The notes beneath the pieces were generated by a model. It saw only the letters and a program-made list of their open reading frames with translations. It was not told the origin of the DNA and made no database searches. A program made the translations under genes and the position numbers. Positions 52,032 through 60,421 of a stretch of DNA of 64,000 nt are shown piece after piece. This stretch comes from CAMLJR01 sp964500675 (GTDB lineage Bacteria > Pseudomonadota > Gammaproteobacteria > Pseudomonadales > CAMLJR01), in contig CAZCNY010000006.1 of the NCBI GenBank assembly GCA_964500675.1, positions 62,001-126,000 on the forward strand. The letters are read 5' to 3'. Position 1 is the stretch's first letter; each line of letters begins with the position of its first letter.

Positions 52032-55000
52032 TTAGCGCGTTGCGGTTTTTTCAAGATGTTCCAGAATGAGCGGGTACACATCGACTACCGCATTTTTACC
52101 GAACATGCAGTCGATATGTCCGTAGCCCGGAACGACGTGACGACTGTACAGATCCGGATCAAAATGCTCGCGCAGGTAATTGAACGTGCGCTCGGTGCTT
52201 TCCGGTAAATAACATTCGTTATTTGCGCCGCTGATGAAACAGATCGGCAGTTGCAGCCGATCCAGGTGCGGCATATAAATATCCTCGCCGGCAAAATTCA
52301 ATAGCTTACCTTCGCGGCACATCAGCGCCAAATGCTCGAAGGTGCGCATATTCGATTCGCCGAATAACTCGTGCAAATTTTCATGCAAGGTTTCGTTCAG
52401 TGTATCGTGCCGATACAGCGACGCGTACATAAACGTGATGCGATGACACACGGGATTGTCGCATTGCCCTTGCGCCTCGGCGAGCGCGTAAATATCGAGC
52501 GCTTTATCATAGAGTTTGTTGAACCAATTGGCATGGCTGTCGGTGTACGCCGTCAGCGATTTGATACCGAATTTATCGAGTACGCTCGGCAGGTGCAGGC
52601 CGGTTTTTATTTTCGTCGCTATCGGCACGACGATATCGGTCGCAATCTGTGAGCACACGATCGAGCGCACGCCCTGCAGTCCCGCGAGCATCGCCATGAA
52701 AAATGTCGTGGCGCCGTAGCAATGCACCACACACTGCACGTCTTTCGCATTGGTTTCCTTGCGGATTACATCGATCGCCGCCGGAAAATCGTACTGCGCG
52801 ATTTGATCGCCCGTGCTCTGCTGTTTGCTCGCTTCGAGCAAAATACTCACACGAAAATCGAGCAGCCAAACGTCGTAATCGTGGTTGTAGAGATACTCCA
52901 ATAAGTTGGTCGGAATCGTGTCGGTCGAAAAAATGGTCGAGCCGACACCAGCCCCGTGCACGAGCATGACCGGGCCTTTGTTTGTTTGCGCAGCGCTGAC
53001 TTTTCGATAGCGCGTTAAGCGCAACTCGACGCCATCCTGCGTTTTGAAAAAATGCACCGCTGGCGCATCGACATTGAGCGGACGTTTTTTGCGCGGCGGC
53101 GCATCGGGATTGAAAAATTGATCGCCCGCGAAAACACCGCCGTAGCTGTCCCATAACACACCGGCGAAATAGCGACCGAAGCGCGCCATGACTTTGAGAC
53201 GGTCGATTTCACTCGACGCATTGAGCACTTTCATCGTGGTCATCTGCTTGGCGAAATCCGCAGGCTCGATATGCATCACGCCCGCACCGATCGCATCGCC
53301 GCTGGCATCGCTGCCTTTGAAAATCGTCACATACAACGTGCTCGTATCCGACCACGCGTGCAGTGCACTGTGATTTTCCGGAACCGATTTAAACGCGCTG
53401 AAAAAATAATCGCTGCCGTCTTCGGCGCTGAGCTTCATGTTGTAATTCATGTGGCGCACACCGACCTGATCGGGATACGTCTCGAATAAATTAAACACAC
53501 CATCGCTCACGGTGAGCGGCTGCGGCGACAAGAGTGGCGCGATTACGGTGCCGACGATCGCGCCTGGATGCGCCGGATCGTCGATTAATTTTTGCAGATC
53601 GGCGGCGGTAACCGTGACCGTAAATTCCATCGAAGAATTATCCGATTTACCGCGCTGATACGCCTGTTCGTAGCGATCCAGATCGGTGTTCGGTCGCTGC
53701 GTGAACGCGGTCGAAAAAAATCCGCGCATCGTTTCGGTAAATTCGATACCGGGTGTTGGCGGTTCGGTTTTTTTCTTCGCGGCCGATGGCAGCGTGTAAT
53801 CGATGGTCCAATGGCGGTCGGCAGCGAGTAGCGCCATCGCGCGTTCGCTGAGCGCGGTAATTGTCAGCAGAGGATTCACCGCGAGCGATGTCGGCACCAC
53901 CGCGCCGTCGGTCACATACAAATTCGCGTATACAGCAGTGCCGCCGTTACCGCTGAAGACTTGCCCTTTATGATTGACGACGCCGTGCGCCGCGTCTTCG
54001 CCCATCACGCAGCCGCCGAGCGGATGCACACTAATCAAACTGTGTCTGAACAAATCCGTCCACAGCGGGTTCGGCACATAAATACCACCGAGCGCGGCGG
54101 TGGCGCGCTCGAGTCGTTCATTGCCGATTTTAAAATTGGGTTGCTCGCCGACGTCGGGCCAATCGATACGCAAACCATCGTTTGCGTCGAGCGTCATGCG
54201 ACCCTTGCCGTCATCGTGACTCATGATCAGATACGTTTGCGTATTGTGCACCGCGCCGTGATAAGGCCCGCGCACGAAACTCTCCATTTCGCGCAACTCG
54301 TGCTTGGCCGAAGCAATCAAACCCTTTTCGTCGTAATCGCCGATTAATTTGGCGGCTGTCGACCACGACGACGCCAGGATCTTGCCGATAGCGCCCGGTA
54401 TCGAACCCTCCTCGATCACCATGCGCCGGCGATAATCGTTTTCATCGCGCATATCGATAATCGATGTGATGCAAGGGCCGACCGGCTCTTTCGCGTTGAC
54501 GGGATGCGCGCCGAAACCGATACCGTTGATTTCTTCGTCGCAGTTGTAACCGAAACCCAAAATATCGCCGTTGCCGCTGGTGTTCTTGCCGAGCTGCGGC
54601 GACAGCGCTAAACCGTTTTTCTGCGAGCGCAGCAGAATTTCGGTCGAACCGAGCGTGCCCGCCGAGACGATGACGATGTCGGCTTTCACGAACAGCGTCG
54701 GCGCGGAAAATTTTTCGCGGCCCGTGCCGACGTATTGGAAATGCACGATCCAGGCATCGCCGTCTTTTTCCAGATGGCGCACGGCGGCCTGACAAAAAAT
54801 TTCAGCGCCGTGATTCCACGCATCGGGCAGATAATTCATCAGCGTGGTGTTTTTCGCTTTGTAATTGCAACCCGACACGCAATCGCCGCAGCCGTTGCAC
54901 GGCTGTTGCTCGACACCGACATGATTGCGGTCGCCCGCCAATTTCTCGAACGTGACGTTGATCGGCGGGCGATAAAACTCTTTGCTGTTATCTAAATGCG

Positions 55001-55499
55001 TTGCCGATTTTTTATTGGCTTCCAATTTTTTCAGCGGCGGCGCACTGTCGGGATATGGCGCCGGTTTCAACATGGTGCGCGCCTGTTCGTAACCTTCGCG
55101 CAAACGTGTATCGCGATCGTCGCGAATACTCGCAGGCCAGCGTGGATCGCTAAAAACTTCGGCATCGGGTTCGAGCGAGACATTCGCATTGATCAGCGAA
55201 GTGCCGCCCAATCCGCAACCGACCACGACGTTTTGCTGCGCATTCACGTGAAAATCGAACAATGCCGTGCGCGAGCCGACATGCCCGTCGGCACCACTCA
55301 CTTGAAATTCTTCGACAGCGGTTTCGAGCGTATCGGGATATTCTCCCGGTACAATTTCACGCCCGCGCTCCAGCAGACACACGCTGCGCCCGGCGCGCGC
55401 CATGCGCGACGCCGCCACGCCGCCACCGTAACCGGAACCGATCACGACAACATTGTAATGTTCTTTGATTTGATCGAGAGGCGTTGAAATCCGTTGCAT
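52032..55499 (-). CDS. GMC oxidoreductase (cholesterol oxidase-like) fused to an alpha/beta hydrolase
   Basis: 1155 residues. The N-terminal 560 residues are a cholesterol-oxidase-type flavoprotein: FAD motif VIGSGYGGGVAASR, an inserted CNGCGDCVSGC Cys cluster that could bind Fe-S, the catalytic VHPLGGCVMG His and VNPLLTITALSER Asn. A middle domain (about 575-830) of unknown type follows. From about residue 860 there is an alpha/beta hydrolase with VMLVHGAGVGS and a nucleophile elbow VVHCYGATTF in which Cys927 replaces Ser, plus His1128 in GYGHIDC. Single-polypeptide coupling suggests oxidation of a sterol- or lipid-like alcohol followed by hydrolysis. It has no clear signal peptide. Confidence 0.9.
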   Translation of the reverse strand: MQRISTPLDQIKEHYNVVVIGSGYGGGVAASRMARAGRSVCLLERGREIVPGEYPDTLETAVEEFQVSGADGHVGSRTALFDFHVNAQQNVVVGCGLGGTSLINANVSLEPDAEVFSDPRWPASIRDDRDTRLREGYEQARTMLKPAPYPDSAPPLKKLEANKKSATHLDNSKEFYRPPINVTFEKLAGDRNHVGVEQQPCNGCGDCVSGCNYKAKNTTLMNYLPDAWNHGAEIFCQAAVRHLEKDGDAWIVHFQYVGTGREKFSAPTLFVKADIVIVSAGTLGSTEILLRSQKNGLALSPQLGKNTSGNGDILGFGYNCDEEINGIGFGAHPVNAKEPVGPCITSIIDMRDENDYRRRMVIEEGSIPGAIGKILASSWSTAAKLIGDYDEKGLIASAKHELREMESFVRGPYHGAVHNTQTYLIMSHDDGKGRMTLDANDGLRIDWPDVGEQPNFKIGNERLERATAALGGIYVPNPLWTDLFRHSLISVHPLGGCVMGEDAAHGVVNHKGQVFSGNGGTAVYANLYVTDGAVVPTSLAVNPLLTITALSERAMALLAADRHWTIDYTLPSAAKKKTEPPTPGIEFTETMRGFFSTAFTQRPNTDLDRYEQAYQRGKSDNSSMEFTVTVTAADLQKLIDDPAHPGAIVGTVIAPLLSPQPLTVSDGVFNLFETYPDQVGVRHMNYNMKLSAEDGSDYFFSAFKSVPENHSALHAWSDTSTLYVTIFKGSDASGDAIGAGVMHIEPADFAKQMTTMKVLNASSEIDRLKVMARFGRYFAGVLWDSYGGVFAGDQFFNPDAPPRKKRPLNVDAPAVHFFKTQDGVELRLTRYRKVSAAQTNKGPVMLVHGAGVGSTIFSTDTIPTNLLEYLYNHDYDVWLLDFRVSILLEASKQQSTGDQIAQYDFPAAIDVIRKETNAKDVQCVVHCYGATTFFMAMLAGLQGVRSIVCSQIATDIVVPIATKIKTGLHLPSVLDKFGIKSLTAYTDSHANWFNKLYDKALDIYALAEAQGQCDNPVCHRITFMYASLYRHDTLNETLHENLHELFGESNMRTFEHLALMCREGKLLNFAGEDIYMPHLDRLQLPICFISGANNECYLPESTERTFNYLREHFDPDLYSRHVVPGYGHIDCMFGKNAVVDVYPLILEHLEKTATR

Positions 55500-55659
55500 G
55501 TTCCTATCCCTAAAAAACGGTGCGAGGAAAAAGTGCGCGTAGCATCACGCTTCGTCATACGGCCACGCATGCTAATCGCGCGGCGCGCGTTTGCGCAAGC
55601 ACAGTCTCTGCTTAGAAATGTGAGACATTATGCCTTTGTGTGATGATGATTAAAAAAAG

Positions 55660-57084
55660 TTAGTAAGCGTCGCCGCCGCCATAATTTATGGCCAGATTAT
55701 CGAAGCGCACGTATTTGCCAATAAAAGCGAGACGCGCGGTACCGATCGGGCCGTTGCGCTGTTTGCCGATGATGATTTCGGCGACGCCTTTGTCGGTCGA
55801 CTCTTCGTTATAGACTTCGTCGCGGTAGATGAACATGATCAAGTCCGCGTCCTGTTCGATTGCGCCCGATTCACGCAGATCGGAATTGACAGGGCGTTTG
55901 TTCGGGCGCTGCTCGACACCGCGATTCAATTGCGAGAGCGCGACGAGCGGGCAATCGAATTCTTTCGCGATCGCTTTTAACGAGCGCGAGATTTCCGAAA
56001 TTTCCGCGGTGCGGCCCTCGGTGCTGCCGGCCACCTGCATCAATTGCAGATAATCGACCATGATCAATGCGGGCGTGCCATGTTCGCGCGCGATACGACG
56101 CGCGCGCGCGCGTACTTCGAGCGGCGACAGCGCCGGTGTGTCGTCGATGAACAGCGGACGATCTTTTAGTTTGCTCACGCTCGCGCTGAGTTTGGGCCAA
56201 TCCTCATCGTCGAGGCGGCCGCTGCGCACTTTGGTTTGATCGATGCGGCCGATCGCCGACATCAACCGCAAGATCAGTTGCTCGGCCGGCATTTCCATAC
56301 TGAACACGATGACGGGTTTTTCGTTGTGCAGCACCGCGTGCTCGACGAGATTCATCGCAAACGCCGTTTTACCCATCGACGGCCGCGCCGCGACAATCAC
56401 CAAATCGCCGCGTTGCAAACCCGAGGTGCGATCGTCGAGATCGGCGAAGCCCGTACTTAAACCGGTGATCGCGGATTCGCTGTTGAACAATTCATCGATG
56501 CGATCGACCGCGCGTTTCAATAACGGATTGATTGCCTCGGGGCCGCCGCTTTTGGGACGGTCCTCGCTGATCTGCGCGATGCGGCGCTCAGCTTCGTCGA
56601 GCAATTCCGAGCTGCTGCGACCTTCAGGATGAAAACCGCTGTCGGCAATAGTCTGCGCGGCGGCGATGAGCGCGCGCAAACTCGAACGCTCGCGCACCGC
56701 AATCGCATAGGCGCGAATATTCGCAGCGCTGGGTGTGTTGCGTGCGATTTCGGCGAGATAGGCAAAACCGCCGGCGCGATCGAGTTCGTCGGCATGGGTG
56801 AGCGCATCGGCGAGCGTGACGATATCGATCGGCTGACTGGCCTCGACCAATTGCGCCATGCGGCGAAAAATTAATCGGTGCTCGGGCCGGTAGAAATCGG
56901 CGTCGGTCACCATATCGGCGACCTTATCCCAGGCATCGTTCGCGATCATCAGGCCGCCCAGCACGGATTGCTCGGCTTCGAGCGAGTGCGGGGGCAGCTT
57001 GAGCTGGGCGATGTCGTCTCTTTGTTGCAAAAGATCCGGCGGCAGGCTCGCCGCGTAGGGCTCGTCGTCGATCTCGGTGTCCAC
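55660..57084 (-). CDS. dnaB: replicative DNA helicase DnaB
   Basis: 474 residues, start GTG at 57082-57084. The N-terminal DnaB domain (LPPHSLEAEQSVLGGLM) is followed by the RecA-like domain: Walker A ARPSMGKTAFAMN, Walker B ALIMVDYLQLM, the sensor LVALSQLNRGVEQRP and the arginine finger region ESGAIEQDADLIMFIYRDE. The hexamer unwinds the replication fork. A strong terminator and a likely own promoter separate it from rplI, so expression may be independent of ribosomal protein genes. Confidence 0.97.
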   Translation of the reverse strand: MDTEIDDEPYAASLPPDLLQQRDDIAQLKLPPHSLEAEQSVLGGLMIANDAWDKVADMVTDADFYRPEHRLIFRRMAQLVEASQPIDIVTLADALTHADELDRAGGFAYLAEIARNTPSAANIRAYAIAVRERSSLRALIAAAQTIADSGFHPEGRSSSELLDEAERRIAQISEDRPKSGGPEAINPLLKRAVDRIDELFNSESAITGLSTGFADLDDRTSGLQRGDLVIVAARPSMGKTAFAMNLVEHAVLHNEKPVIVFSMEMPAEQLILRLMSAIGRIDQTKVRSGRLDDEDWPKLSASVSKLKDRPLFIDDTPALSPLEVRARARRIAREHGTPALIMVDYLQLMQVAGSTEGRTAEISEISRSLKAIAKEFDCPLVALSQLNRGVEQRPNKRPVNSDLRESGAIEQDADLIMFIYRDEVYNEESTDKGVAEIIIGKQRNGPIGTARLAFIGKYVRFDNLAINYGGGDAY

Positions 57085-57100
57085 GGGATTGCTCTACCGG

Positions 57101-57138
57101 TTATCGCATTGCGGTGATTTTATTGCGCTGCGGTTGTA
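57101..57138. repeat. two tandem 19-bp units in the dnaB promoter region
   Basis: Units 57101-57119 and 57120-57138, both TTAT(C/T)GC followed by TGCGGT, agree at 13 of 19 positions. They overlap the proposed dnaB promoter. Confidence 0.55.
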
Positions 57139-57144
57139 CGACAA
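57117..57144 (-). promoter_or_regulatory. probable sigma-70 promoter of dnaB
   Basis: On the minus strand TTGTCG (57139-57144) is followed after 16 bases by TAAAAT (57117-57122), about 33 bases before the dnaB GTG and just downstream of the terminator that ends the rplI transcript. Confidence 0.6.
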
Positions 57145-57175
57145 CAGCGTGGGTTGAGCATTGTGATTCAGCAGC

Positions 57176-57210
57176 AAAAAAAAAGCACCCATCGCAACGC
57201 GACAGGTGCT
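57176..57210 (-). terminator. rho-independent terminator after rplI
   Basis: On the minus strand an AGCACC/GGTGCT stem with an inner TCGC/GCGA extension and a three-base loop is followed by a nine-T run (A9 at 57176-57184 on the plus strand). It separates rplI from dnaB. Confidence 0.9.
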
Positions 57211-57269
57211 CGGTATTGCGAAATCCGCTTATTACACGATGGCAGACGGATGCTGAATTACCCGCAGCC

Positions 57270-57297
57270 TTTACTCAGCGGTTTTTACTCAGCGACA
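57270..57297. repeat. two tandem 14-bp units across the rplI stop codon
   Basis: TTTACTCAGCG begins both units, 57270-57283 and 57284-57297; 11 of 14 bases agree. The rplI stop TAA is at 57285-57287, inside the second unit, and the duplication supplies a second copy of that stop-region sequence just downstream. Confidence 0.75.
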
Positions 57298-57731
57298 ACG
57301 CGCAGCGTGATCGTCTGGGTAACATCCGAGTGCAATTGCACGTCGATTTGGAACTCGCCCGTTTCGCGAATCACACCATTGGGCAGGCGCACCTCGCTCT
57401 TCTCGACCGCGACGCCGGCAGCGGTGATGGCATCGGCGATATCGCGAGTGCCGATCGAGCCGAACAGCTTGCCTTCGTCGCCTGCGTTGGCAGCGATCGT
57501 GACCACCAGCTCGACGAGTTGCGCGGCGCGTGCCTCTGCGGTGCCGCGACGCGCAGCGGCGGCGGCTTCGAGTTCAGCGCGGCGCTTTTCAAATTCGGCG
57601 ACGTTGTCCTTCGTTGCCGCAACGGCTTTGCCGAACGGAATCAGGAAATTGCGGCCGTAACCCGGCTTCACATTGACCTGATCGCCGAGGTTGCCGAGGC
57701 GACCGACTTTTTCCAACAGAATAACTTGCAT
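57285..57731 (-). CDS. rplI: 50S ribosomal protein L9
   Basis: 148 residues from the ATG at 57729-57731, the standard MQVILLEKVGRLGNLGDQV start; a longer frame upstream is spurious. The N-terminal RNA-binding domain contains GYGRNFLIPFGKAV, the central helix is Ala-rich and the C-terminal domain follows. L9 binds 23S rRNA at the L1 stalk base and limits frameshifting. It is the fourth gene of the rpsF operon. Confidence 0.97.
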   Translation of the reverse strand: MQVILLEKVGRLGNLGDQVNVKPGYGRNFLIPFGKAVAATKDNVAEFEKRRAELEAAAAARRGTAEARAAQLVELVVTIAANAGDEGKLFGSIGTRDIADAITAAGVAVEKSEVRLPNGVIRETGEFQIDVQLHSDVTQTITLRVVAE

Positions 57732-57807
57732 GATTTCACCCTCTAAAGCCGCACCGCTCAGCGGCGCCGCACAAAAAACAAAGCTCATCTATTACTGGCG
57801 CGCGCAC

Positions 57808-58668
57808 CTATTTTTGCTTCACGCGCAAGCGCCCGCGAAAATCCCACCAGCTATCCATGACGGCGAGCAACAACAGCGCGCCCGTCACTAACTCCCACAC
57901 AAACAGCCACGCCAAATACAACACAACGAGCGGGCCACGCCCCCAGCGCTTGATACCGACGATACCGTGCACCAGCGCGAATCCCGCGACAACAAACGGC
58001 AGCGCAAACAACGCCGCCCACACTTTGTAATCGTCGCCGACCGCTGTTATCAGCGCGCCTGCCGCGATCAATCCAATCACCACCGGGACCGGCAAGCGCA
58101 GATTGTGAAACTCCTCGCGAAAACCGCCCGGGTTGTACAGCAGCGCCTGCCACCAGCGCGCCACCAGCAGCGCGATGACCATCAAACTGGCACTGCGCAG
58201 ACCGAGCAAACCGTTGACTTGCACCGCGCTCATTGCACCGAGAAACGTCGCTTGCTCGGCGGGCACTTGCGCGCGCAATTTCGCCAGAAACTCATTGAGC
58301 ATGCCGACAAGCTCGGTCACGAATTGACTGCCCACGGCATTCAGCAACACAGCGGACAGCAGACCAGCCGCCACGATCGCCACAAGTGCCAACGGCCATG
58401 AACGCACCCAACGCAAGACCCACGCCGCCACCGCAGTACCGATCAACGCCGCGACCGGGCCAGGATCACCCTGCCACAGCATGACGGCAAGCGCCGCCAG
58501 CACACTCCAGCCAAGCACGATAAACGCGTCCTGACCCGAGCGGCGCAATACCACCAAGCCGACGACAGCCGCGCTGACCCAAGCAAAAAATGGCAGCACA
58601 ACCCCAGCTATCGCGACGCCAATCGCTTGCGCGCGCCCTCGCATGACAAATTCGGCTAACGCGCGCAT
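57808..58668 (-). CDS. DUF2232/YybS-like membrane protein
   Basis: 286 residues, hydrophobic with about eight membrane helices (for example AIGVAIAGVVLPFFAWVSAA near the N-terminus) and a hydrophilic loop around residues 125-145 before MSAVQVNGLLGLRSASLMV. Length and position between rpsR and rplI match the DUF2232 proteins of gammaproteobacteria. Function is unknown. The gene sits in the rpsF operon with 96 and 76 base gaps on either side. Confidence 0.85.
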   Translation of the reverse strand: MRALAEFVMRGRAQAIGVAIAGVVLPFFAWVSAAVVGLVVLRRSGQDAFIVLGWSVLAALAVMLWQGDPGPVAALIGTAVAAWVLRWVRSWPLALVAIVAAGLLSAVLLNAVGSQFVTELVGMLNEFLAKLRAQVPAEQATFLGAMSAVQVNGLLGLRSASLMVIALLVARWWQALLYNPGGFREEFHNLRLPVPVVIGLIAAGALITAVGDDYKVWAALFALPFVVAGFALVHGIVGIKRWGRGPLVVLYLAWLFVWELVTGALLLLAVMDSWWDFRGRLRVKQK

Positions 58669-58764
58669 GGCCTATCAATTCCTGAATAAGCGCATTTCAA
58701 GCGAACGCAGTCATCTCGAACAAAAATAACCGCGTCCGCATAACCATTACCCGTGCCGATCCGC

Positions 58765-58995
58765 TTATTCGTGCTGATCCGAATAGGGCAGCAGCGCCAA
58801 ATAACGCGCGCGCTTGATCGCGGTAGCGAGCTGGCGCTGATAGCGCGCTTTAGTACCGGTGATGCGGCTCGGCACGATCTTGCCGGTTTCGGACACATAG
58901 GCTTTCAGCGTTTCGAGATCTTTGTAGTCGATCTCTTTAGTGCCTTCAGCGGTAAAGCGGCAGAACTTGCGGCGGCGGAAAAAACGTTGTGCCAT
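58765..58995 (-). CDS. rpsR: 30S ribosomal protein S18
   Basis: 76 residues, normal length: MAQRFFRRRKFCRF at the N-terminus and the LETLKAYVSETGKIVPSRI core followed by RYQRQLATAIKRARYLALLP. The retained Cys in KFCRF is the residue found in S18 proteins with partial zinc-binding ancestry. S18 binds S6 and 16S rRNA central domain. Second gene of the rpsF operon, 55 bases after rpsF. Confidence 0.98.
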   Translation of the reverse strand: MAQRFFRRRKFCRFTAEGTKEIDYKDLETLKAYVSETGKIVPSRITGTKARYQRQLATAIKRARYLALLPYSDQHE

Positions 58996-59050
58996 GACTT
59001 AACTCCTGAGAATTCGTTATGAGAGAGGCGCTCTCTTTTCAGCGCTGGCG

Positions 59051-59491
59051 TTACTCTTCGCCTTCATCGGCGTCAGCGTCGTCACCTTCTTCAAGCTCGT
59101 CGACCGCTTCGGCGCGGCGGCCTTCGCCGTCATCGCGGCGATCCGGACGACCGCGGCGCTCGCGGCTCTCTTTCTCCGCCTTCATGATCGGCGATTCGTC
59201 GAGCACGGCTTCGTCGCGCTGCATGATCATGTTGCGCAACACAGCGTCGTTGTAACGGAAGTTGGTCGACAACTCATCGAGTGCCGCTTGCGAGGCTTCG
59301 ATGTTCATCAGGATGTAGTGGGCTTTGTGCACCTTATTGATGGAGTACGCCAATTGACGGCGACCCCAATCTTCAAGACGGTGAATTTTGCCGCCGTCTT
59401 TCTCGATGCCTTGTTTATAGCGCTCGACCATGGCCGGCACTTGTTCGCTTTGGTCGGGATGGACCAGGAACACTACTTCGTAGTGGCGCAT
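59051..59491 (-). CDS. rpsF: 30S ribosomal protein S6 with acidic tail
   Basis: 146 residues. The ferredoxin-like core (MRHYEVVFLVHPDQSEQVP, GRRQLAYSINKVHKAHYILM) is complete by about residue 100. The remainder is a charged extension: an Arg-rich stretch near 113-125 and a Glu/Asp-rich end closing EGEE. E. coli S6 is extended with glutamates by RimK, and this protein already has an acidic C-terminus encoded. GAGGAG precedes the ATG. First gene of the operon. Confidence 0.97.
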   Translation of the reverse strand: MRHYEVVFLVHPDQSEQVPAMVERYKQGIEKDGGKIHRLEDWGRRQLAYSINKVHKAHYILMNIEASQAALDELSTNFRYNDAVLRNMIMQRDEAVLDESPIMKAEKESRERRGRPDRRDDGEGRRAEAVDELEEGDDADADEGEE

Positions 59492-59597
59492 TGCAGCTCC
59501 TCACGGGTTGTAGCCACCTGCGATAGACAGTGTGGCAAGGAGTTAACGGATCGGCTTAATGGTTCAGATCAAGGCGGGCCGCGGAAAAAGAGGCGCG

Positions 59598-59626
59598 ATT
59601 TTAGGCAAGTGACGCGACAGATGCAA
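59598..59626 (-). promoter_or_regulatory. sigma-70 promoter of the rpsF operon
   Basis: On the minus strand TTGCAT (59621-59626) and TAAAAT (59598-59603) are separated by exactly 17 bases. Transcription would start about 100 bases before rpsF, leaving a leader long enough for the S6:S18-binding RNA structure known to autoregulate this operon in many bacteria; I could not confirm that structure. Confidence 0.75.
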
Positions 59627-59633
59627 GCGGCAC

Positions 59634-60395
59634 TTACTCCCGGCCCCTCTCCCGCGGGGAGAGGGGAGATCTACGCTGTCTTACCACCTCAAATAAACAG
59701 ATACCGGTTGCGACCGAGACATTGAGGCTGCTCACGCTGCCCGCCATCGGCAGCTTGACGAGAAAATCGCAGTGCTCGCGCGTGAGCCGGCGCAGGCCGC
59801 CGCCTTCGGCGCCCATCGCGATCGCGATCGGCCCCTTGAGATCCTGATCGTAAATCAGCGTATCGGCCTCGCCCGCCGTGCCGACGATCCACACGCCCCA
59901 CTCTTTCAAATCGCGCAAGGTGCGCGCGAGATTGGTGACCTGCACGAACGGCACGACCTCGGCAGCGCCGCTCGCGACCTTGCGCGCAACGGGCGTGAGG
60001 CTCGCGGCGTTGTCGCGCGGCGCGATGACAGCATCGACACCCGCCGCATCAGCGCTGCGCAGACACGCGCCGAGATTATGCGGATCGGTGACGCCATCGA
60101 GAATCAACAGCAGTGGATTTTCACTGCGCTCGACCAGCTGCTTTAAATCGGTTTCGCGATACTCGAAATTAGCCGCGAGCAGCGCCACCACGCCCTGATG
60201 CTTGATTTCATATTTATCGAGCGCATCGCGGCTCACGCGCAGGATGCGAATTTGCGCGCGCTCGGCCGCGTGCAACAATTGCTGCATGCGCTGATCGCTG
60301 CGGCCTTCGAGCACCTGCAAACTGTCGATGCGCTCGGGCGAACGCTCAAGCAACATCGCGACCGTGTGAATTCCGTAAACGAAATCGTTTTTCAT
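59634..60395 (-). CDS. rlmB: 23S rRNA (guanosine-2'-O-)-methyltransferase RlmB
   Basis: About 253 residues from the ATG at 60393-60395 (a GTG at 60401 is two codons earlier). The N-terminal substrate-binding domain (FVYGIHTVAMLLERSPERI) and the C-terminal SPOUT knot are complete: NPLLLILDGVTDPHNLGACL, IAIAMGAEGGGLRRLT and LPMAGSVSSLNVSVATGICL. It methylates G2251 of 23S rRNA. The last eleven residues (SPLSPRERGRE) are encoded by a GC-rich palindrome rather than by conserved family sequence, suggesting a repeat element altered the original 3' end. It lies 24 bases after rnr. Confidence 0.95.
   Translation of the reverse strand: MKNDFVYGIHTVAMLLERSPERIDSLQVLEGRSDQRMQQLLHAAERAQIRILRVSRDALDKYEIKHQGVVALLAANFEYRETDLKQLVERSENPLLLILDGVTDPHNLGACLRSADAAGVDAVIAPRDNAASLTPVARKVASGAAEVVPFVQVTNLARTLRDLKEWGVWIVGTAGEADTLIYDQDLKGPIAIAMGAEGGGLRRLTREHCDFLVKLPMAGSVSSLNVSVATGICLFEVVRQRRSPLSPRERGRE
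59644..59666. repeat. GC-rich palindromic repeat at the rlmB 3' end
   Basis: CCCCTCTCCC (59644-59653) and GGGAGAGGGG (59657-59666) form a ten-base-pair stem around GCG. Sequence of this kind recurs as dispersed palindromic elements in many proteobacterial genomes; here it encodes the final residues of RlmB. Confidence 0.75.
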
Positions 60396-60421
60396 AATCA
60401 CTAATTTTTCGCAATCACATC
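60388..60421. repeat. two tandem 17-bp units across the rnr-rlmB junction
   Basis: TTTTTC followed by AATCAC appears at 60388-60404 and 60405-60421 (12 of 17 identical). One copy covers the rlmB start codon, the other the rnr stop. Confidence 0.65.
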
